The notes beneath the pieces are model-generated. The model was given only the letters and a program-made list of their open reading frames with translations. It had not been told where the DNA came from and ran no database searches. From the NCBI GenBank assembly GCA_009602735.1, contig WELA01011368.1, positions 343,719 to 407,718 on the forward strand: DNA of 64,000 bases. The letters run 5' to 3'. Positions within the stretch are counted from its first letter, which is position 1, and each line of letters begins with the position of its first letter. Positions 57,447-64,000 of this stretch are shown here, piece by piece. A program made the position numbers and the translations under genes. The stretch comes from Mesotaenium endlicherianum (taxonomy: Eukaryota > Streptophyta > Zygnematophyceae > Zygnematales > Mesotaeniaceae).

Positions 57447-59355
57447 TCACAAACCTGCGCGAGCCAGGATGGTGGCATTGAAGCTGGCTGAGTCTGAAAC
57501 CGACCCAAATACTCCACCCTGCAGGAACGACTAAGGCAGTGATTGGTCAGTTACACTCCACTCAATTCTAGGCCGCGGCTTCAATTGAACAGCCATAGGC
57601 TGCAGATTCACTTCCCTTTTGCTCCTGCTTACCTTGCAATCTATAACCCCCAAGGCTGCCCCCTCCTTCGTCATTAAATGTCAGTACTCGCTGTACGTCT
57701 CATGACTTCCCTTGTGACAAATGAGAGTTCCTAGCATGCATGGTAGCTGACACGTACACACAAGCAACTTATGCGGAGCAACAGTGGGGACGTCTTCGTG
57801 CTTGAGCTCCGCATGCTCTCAAACGAAGCTCAGCAACGAAAAGGTTTGCAACGCAGGGGGGGCAGTCGCAGATGTTAGGACTCGCAAGCGAGTGGTATAC
57901 TCCCCAAGCCAATTCTTGCCTTCTCCTGACAATCTGTGAATATGGATGTTCGCAGAGGAGCGGAATCGGAGGGAGAGGAACGCCTTTGACCTCGGTCCGA
58001 TGCTGACACACGTGGAGCACGATGCTGCTATGGGTGGTACAAGCAAAGAGCAGTTCCAGAAGAAAAAGAGAGAGAGTGCGCACAAAGTTTGCCCACCTGT
58101 GGCGGCACACCTGCAGCACGAGACTGTGTCCAGAGCTGGCAAGCAAGTGCTTCTACACTGGTGCAGCATTTCTGACAAACACAGGGGGGGCAGCCATCCA
58201 CCGACACAAACACGTGTACATGTACACGCTCCCTCACAACTCCCCAAAACCAAAGCCACAAAGTGACGCCCACCCTACCCAGTACACGCCCACGACTGCA
58301 GACACGCGCTCGTTAAAACCCCACCCAGCCCACAAACGCACTCGCTCATACCCCCCCAGCCACCCCACACACGCGCTCACCCCTCCCCCCCGCGCCCCCA
58401 ACCCACACATGCACTCTCATAGGGCTGTCTAACCCACCTGCATCTTGACCATGTTGAGTGCCGCCAAGTGGTTGCTGGGATCTGTGGCTCCCGTGCAGTC
58501 CGACAGCAGGAGACACTCGTAGCTGGCACCTCACACGCTCCCCCCATACACACACACACACACACACAAACTCACGCGTCAGCCCAAATGCCGGGTGCTT
58601 GCCAACCCCAGCAGCCCTGCAGCAGCAAGCGGGAGAGCACGCTTAATACAGCAGGCTTGGTAACGTGGTATCAGGTCGCAGCTGACGGTCAAGAACCATC
58701 TCGTCGCTCCTTGCTTATGTTGTCCTACATACTACACAGTTTCTCTGCAACCCACACGCTGTCTCCAGTCCGCACAACAACAAACCCTAGTCATGCAAAA
58801 GCGGCCACACATGCAGCAGATGAAGACACGCTCTCCTGGCACAATGCTTTTTGTGTTACGCAGCACATCAGGCCGCAGCCAAGCGTCACAAGAAAGGGCA
58901 AAGGGGAGCACAGCCTCCAGCGAATTGCGAATAGACAGAGGCGACACGAGCCCTGCAGGGATGTTTATTTGTGGCGATACCAGTAGAAATACTTATTTCA
59001 TCTCAAGCTTCCTGCGTGTCCATCAGGCTGTCTGCCTGCCCTGCCTCACACGTGTCACGAGGACACCAAATCGGAAAATCTGAAGGTCTCCGTGTGCAAG
59101 GGAGAGAGGAGAAGCTCGCCATAACAACATGAAGATGAGGGAGGAGGAGGAGGCCACCCACCCTCTATCGTTGGCGTCCCGCATGGTGGTGTGAACACAC
59201 ACGTCCGTGGTAATGCCCGCCAGCACTATGTTCTTCACGCCTCTGCATGCCCCTCCAGCACCAGCACCACAGCACCAGCACCACCATCACTGCCAGGGCG
59301 CACGAGGTGTCAGCAAGCGACTTAGAGAAAGCGAGTCTCTCTGTCCCTTCCCCCC

Positions 59356-59404
<49 letters not shown>

Positions 59405-59418
59405 NNNNNNNNNNNNNN

Positions 59419-59488
<70 letters not shown>

Positions 59489-62400
59489 TCTCTCTCGCAC
59501 AGCGTTCACACATGTCTTACTATGCCTACAGCGCGCGACATGTCACATGTGACATGCTAGGCGTATAAGCTCCTAGACAGAGAGAGCGCGCGTAGTTGGT
59601 GGTGAGAGTACCCACCTCAGGCGCAGCAGCATGTCCAGATCCGTCGCATAGAAGGAGCCCTGCCAGAAGCAACAGATGCCACGCACGCACCCCCATCCCA
59701 TCCCCGCCCTTGGTCAGCATGAGGGCATCAAAATTGGGCAAGGATATCGTCCCCACTCCAAGAAAGAGCTGGCTCACTCACAATACTAGACGGATAATTC
59801 ATGAGTCCCACGACCTCTCCCCCACAAGGGCCGGAGATATTGTGTAACGGTCCCACCCACCGCGTGCAGCGGCCAGTGCGGTCCTTTGGCAGCATGACAC
59901 GTGGCCTAGGCAGTTGCTGCCGCAGGAGGGCAGACAGGCAGGCAGGCACCCACCTTGCCGGGCTTCTCAATGACGGGCTCGCCCTCCGCCGGGTACAGCT
60001 CTGGGATGATGTCCCACCCCTTCTCACCTCGCACCTGCTCTCCCGCACCCTCACCCACTCCCCCACACATCCATACGATAATGCAGCACCACAGGAGAGT
60101 TGCTCGTCAGTTCCACTCACCGTTGGTGGGTGCGAAAGAGAAAGGATCCGGAGAGGAACTAGGGCAGGGGAGGCCAGGGCAGGTGCCTAAAAGCCCTCCA
60201 AGACAGGCGCTGGCAACCTTCTTTGGAACCACAATGGAGGGGCAATGGCGGCGCCGCGAAATGAGATTGAAATGGGAGCTTGCCCTCCAAACATCACCCG
60301 CGCCTTTGGACGGACGATAGCGGGAGCGCGCAATATCTGCAGACTACAGGCGAGGAGGCTGCCTGAATTCGGCTCTTGGGGAGTCACAATCAGCATGTGC
60401 GGCAGCTCAAGTGTGACAATGGTTGCTAGGATGCAACACCGATGCACCCCCCGACCTACCTGCGTACTCACACCTCTGCCCACCTACCTTCTTACCCGAG
60501 TGCAACAACCTTTGAAGTGAGCGCAACAAGCACTCAACTAAGCATGCGACGGGCAGGCAACTGAGAACGTGACTGGTGCGCCAGTGGTCCTGCAACTTCT
60601 GGTGGGGTCTGTATCTGCCATGCTGCCTGCAACGGGGAGGGCTGGACACATGCTCACAAGGATTTTGCCGGCCGGCCCTTCAGAGCCAATGCCCGCCCCC
60701 AGCTGCTCCGAGCGCCACTTCTGCAAAACGCACAAGCTCCCTCAGGGCGCCATGTGTCAACACCTCGGTGCACTTGCGCTGGTCTACTCCCGTTTTCAAG
60801 TGCACAGGCCATGAACTCCAATCCACGTGGCACAAAAAGGCTCCGACATGTGGAAGGGAGTCCAGCGCTGACCTTGCGAAGTCAATCAAAGGGCTCTTTG
60901 CATACACTCACACAGTGAAGCCGTCTTGTGAGGAATTTCATGAGGATCACTGGAGAGTGAGAGAATCCAAGCACAGAGCTAAGTCGTCTATGAAGAAAGG
61001 CGTGGGCAGAACTTCACATGCGCGAGCGCACTTCACTCACACAGCCATGCATGCTTGCGACAGAGAAGGAGGAAAGCCACAAGTGGATGCTACCCCTTCT
61101 CGGTGCTGCTTGGTTACCATTGTTAGAAGAAAAATATAAAATAATTGGAGCTGAAGTCTGCCGGGGAGGTTCCTCTCTCTCCCTCTTTATTTCTCTGCTC
61201 CTCCCCCCACATAAACATGTAAGGAAGAGGACGGCAAGGGACGCGAGCAGGACAGGGAAAAGGGGTCCAGCAGCAGCTCATGCGGAGGTACGGGGGCGAG
61301 GACTGGCACCGCATACCTTGTTGGCCGGCAGGTCTGAGAGGTCCGGGCGGTGGCCCTCGCGTGTGTGGAAGACGTGGTAGCCCAGCTGGCGGCACGTGGC
61401 CAGCACCCGCTTTATGGGCGCTATCGGCGCCTGCAAAGCCCCCCTCACCCGTACACCCCCACCTCGGGTCAAATCCACGCTGATCTACATAAGCCTTTGC
61501 CCTACACCTGCTGCGTATGGGGAAGGCAACACAGAGCAAGAGGCAGGCGCGAGCGCAATCGCGCACACACACTTACACACACACCACACGGAGACACGCA
61601 AAAGCACGCACGCTCGCTTGCAGAGAGGGAGGAAGGGAGGGAGCAAGGGGAGAGGCTGGGAAGAAGAGAGAGGAAGGGGGGGTGGGGGGGGGGTATTGAG
61701 CTTTGGGGAGAATGGGGCAGGCGGGCCACACCTGGGTGAGCGACAGGTCATAGCCCATGCGGTCCACGTATCCCCCATTTCCGCAGAAGTCCGTCTGCAT
61801 GTCAATGATGATGAACACCTGCCAGCAGCGCCAGGTGTCCCCACATCCTCTCGCCACGTCAGACATGTGACGAGCATGAGCCGCAGAGTCCAGGAAGCTC
61901 AGGCTAACACCCTTGAGAGTCGAGGAATCGTGGGATGTCAGGGAGGTGCAAGGGGGCAGGGGCAGGCAATGCACCTTCCCCGGGTGATGCCACGCTCCCA
62001 CCCAGGACAGGTGGAGGCATACAAGGACGCATGAGGCAGCAACAAGCTGTTTGCACGAGGGTGTTCCCGCCCCGACCTAAGCGCGGCCTTTTCCCATTTC
62101 CCACGGGAGGAAAGTGCAAGGAGCGTCTGTCTGCAACAACACGTCCCTCTTCTGTAACGGCAACACTTGGCGACTCCTGTGGGCTATGAGAAATTGTCAC
62201 TCCACGTGGGGTTGAACCAGAAGAAGGAATTGGGTCTCCGGAGAAGAGGCCGTCTCTGCCCTCCACTCTGCTGCATGCTACCCAAGGGGCAGGAGAGCCG
62301 GGAGAGGCAGACATAGGGAGCCACCCAGCACAAGGCGCAACCGCCGGGACGTCACAGCAGGAGCTATGCAGCACTGAAGGGAACTGACAGGTGGCAGGCA

Positions 62401-63094
62401 AGGAGGAGGAGACGGGACGGCCCTCACAGTATTGTCGGGCCGCAGGTCGCCGTTGAAGGGCCAGTCGTACGGCTCCCCCTTCACCCTGGCGGCTGCTGCT
62501 GCTGCCGCTGCCGCTGGTGCCGCTGCTGCTGGTGCTGCTGCTGGTGGTGCTGGTGCTGCCACACCATTTGGCATAGCTCCGTTGACGTGGCTTTTCGTGG
62601 CAGCCCTGTACGCCTTCCAGCCGCCGTAGGATGTGATTTCTTTGGCACCCTGCCGTCAGATGGCAGCAAAAGCACGAGACACCAATGAGCTATTATGGGG
62701 AGGTGGAGAGAGCCAAGCAAGTCACCCAGTCTCCCACACACACAGCAGAACAGAAGAAGCACAACCTTGCCCACCATTTTGAGCTGTTCCCAAATCAGCT
62801 GCCCCTTCCCCGCAGCACATGGATATCCCACAACCATATCGCGCCCAAGCAAACGAGAGAGCGGGGGAGAGGGACACATACACACAAAGAGAAAGAGAGA
62901 GGGAGGGCGGGAGGGAGGTAGGGGCACACATGCCCTCCGCTGGCCTCAACCAGAGGGACCGCAGGTCATACAATCTACCTGAGGCGCTTGCCCAATCATG
63001 GCCACACATCCATCCATCCAACCATGCCTGCTTTAAGCGATTGGTCGAGCCAGTCGGGGCCAGGGGGAGGCCAGTGCATGGGGATCAAAGGGCG

Positions 63095-63167
<73 letters not shown>

Positions 63168-63168
63168 N

Positions 63169-63206
<38 letters not shown>

Positions 63207-64000
63207 TACCTGGAGGATGTGGGGCTCCGCCAGCACCCCCAGGGAGAGGCTGGCGTCGTCCAGGAGCAGCTTGCCGATGACGAGGCCGGCGGGCTCGCTC
63301 TCCAGCAGGGCAGCCACGCCTTCTGCCGGCACCTCCCATATCTGCCCACACTCGTGCGCTCTCTCTCTCTCTCTCTCTCCCCAGGCCCATTTAGCTCCCA
63401 CGAAGGCTCCTGGATGGGGCAGGGTTGCCGCTCTCCCGCACTAATTCTGTCTCCTTGTTCCCATCCGCTGCCTGTCTTACTAGCCGCGTTTTCTTGACGT
63501 TCATGTGTCATCCTTGCGCCCCCTCTCTTGCTCGATCTCTCTGTCTTCTTCTCTTCTTTTAAGTGTTGGCATTTGCCCACTCTCAGTGGTATTGGCAACA
63601 TTCGGGCTCTGGCAGGAGGCGCATAGAGCATGGCCAGGCCACCCCAGAATAGGGTTCCAGCTTGAGGAGTGCATGTGCCAGGTGGCAATAACAGGAGGAC
63701 CTGACAGGCGAGAGGAGGCTGTGGAGGGATACCAGGGGGCTTGGGTGCAAACAGGGGATGCGCGTCATTACAAACTCGTCGCAGCAGGAACTTACTTGCG
63801 GTAAAAATGAATTCTTGTGAATAGAGTGAGAGGGAGAGAGCTGAAAAGAGAAGAAAAAGCGGTCAGCCAAGGAGGGGGGAAAGGGGGAGGGGAGGGGGGA
63901 GGTCCGCACGCACTTCAAGAGCAATGGATGCCCCCCCCTGCTGCTGCTGCTGCTTATTGCCAGTGTCGCCGACGGCCACCCTCTGCATGCCGGGGTACTT
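57447..64000 (-). CDS. Allophanate-hydrolase C-terminal domain fused to biuret hydrolase (isochorismatase superfamily), 5' partial
   Basis: Predicted nitrogen-scavenging enzyme. Eleven visible exons join in phase (355 residues from the right edge): 63914-64000, 63210-63341, 62428-62649, 61732-61818, 61317-61430, 60658-60720, 59954-60034, 59616-59659, 59162-59242, 58438-58522 and 57447-57518 with stop TGA. Residues 1 to about 110 ([54 protein letters not shown]) match the C-terminal domain of allophanate hydrolase. An Ala/Pro linker (about 112-130) precedes a full biuret-hydrolase domain: [123 protein letters not shown]. Catalytic Asp (61803-61801), Lys (59965-59963) and Cys (59199-59197) are all present. 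Biuret hydrolase converts biuret to allophanate and ammonia. The gene continues off the right edge, possibly into an amidase domain. RutB-like activity is the main alternative. Confidence 0.93.
58547..58568. repeat. CA dinucleotide repeat
   Basis: (CA)n of about 22 bp just upstream, in gene orientation, of the acceptor for the exon 58438-58522; on the minus strand it reads (TG)n. Confidence 0.85.
59356..59496. repeat. CT microsatellite with 14-base gap
   Basis: (CT)n interrupted by N at 59405-59418, inside the intron between exons 59616-59659 and 59162-59242 of the fusion gene. It reads (GA)n on the coding strand. Confidence 0.95.
63097..63203. repeat. GA microsatellite abutting a 5' splice site
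   Basis: (GA)n of about 105 bp with one N at 63168. On the coding (minus) strand the (CT)n run begins only a few bases after the GT donor at 63209-63208 of the exon 63210-63341. Confidence 0.95.

Noticed and set aside
1-64000. CRISPR arrays, rRNA genes, complete tRNA genes
   Set aside because: None seen. The only tRNA-like signals are retrotransposon primer sites and a B-box-like motif in the TRIM.

Overview
This is a eukaryotic nuclear window. It has intron-containing genes with GT-AG splice sites, GC-rich exons, long CT/GA microsatellites, and a large block of nested retrotransposons. Gene content and structure (many short introns, an FkbM methyltransferase, a GT90 enzyme, a bacterial-type biuret hydrolase, chromoviruses and DIRS-like elements) fit a green alga, possibly prasinophyte-like. 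That placement is inference; nothing here is diagnostic. Runs of N and single Ns show it is a draft assembly.

Layout. 1-2271: 5' end of CPSF2 (minus), running off the left edge. 3311-9556: Ty3/Gypsy chromovirus family 1, copy A (minus). 9557-16633: chromovirus family 2, copy C (minus), abutting A directly. 16634-19500: DIRS-like element (minus), carrying a family 2 solo LTR (17293-18009) with a perfect 5-bp target duplication. 19771-26344: family 1 copy B (plus), nearly identical to A in opposite orientation. 26345-26842 and 35725-36870: pieces of a second DIRS-like element, split by a nearly full-length family 2 element, copy D (26843-35724, plus). 37061-37862: a tandem TRIM with three short LTRs and two internal segments.

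The right-hand 24 kb holds host genes: an FkbM-family methyltransferase (40419-45774, plus, 7 exons), a GT90/CAP10-like glycosyltransferase (48052 to about 51470, minus), ribosomal protein SA/uS2 (52962-56430, plus, 5 exons), and a gene on the minus strand (57447 to the right edge). This last gene encodes a biuret-hydrolase-type isochorismatase-superfamily domain fused behind what reads as the C-terminal domain of allophanate hydrolase.

The host genes are not an operon and have unrelated jobs (mRNA 3'-end processing, methylation, glycosylation, translation, nitrogen scavenging). The fusion gene is the most striking content. In bacteria, biuret hydrolase makes allophanate and allophanate hydrolase consumes it, so a fusion would put consecutive pathway steps on one polypeptide. 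The other main observation is that chromovirus family 2 carries an extra coding region between pol and the 3' LTR, bracketed by repeats of its polypurine-tract motif.
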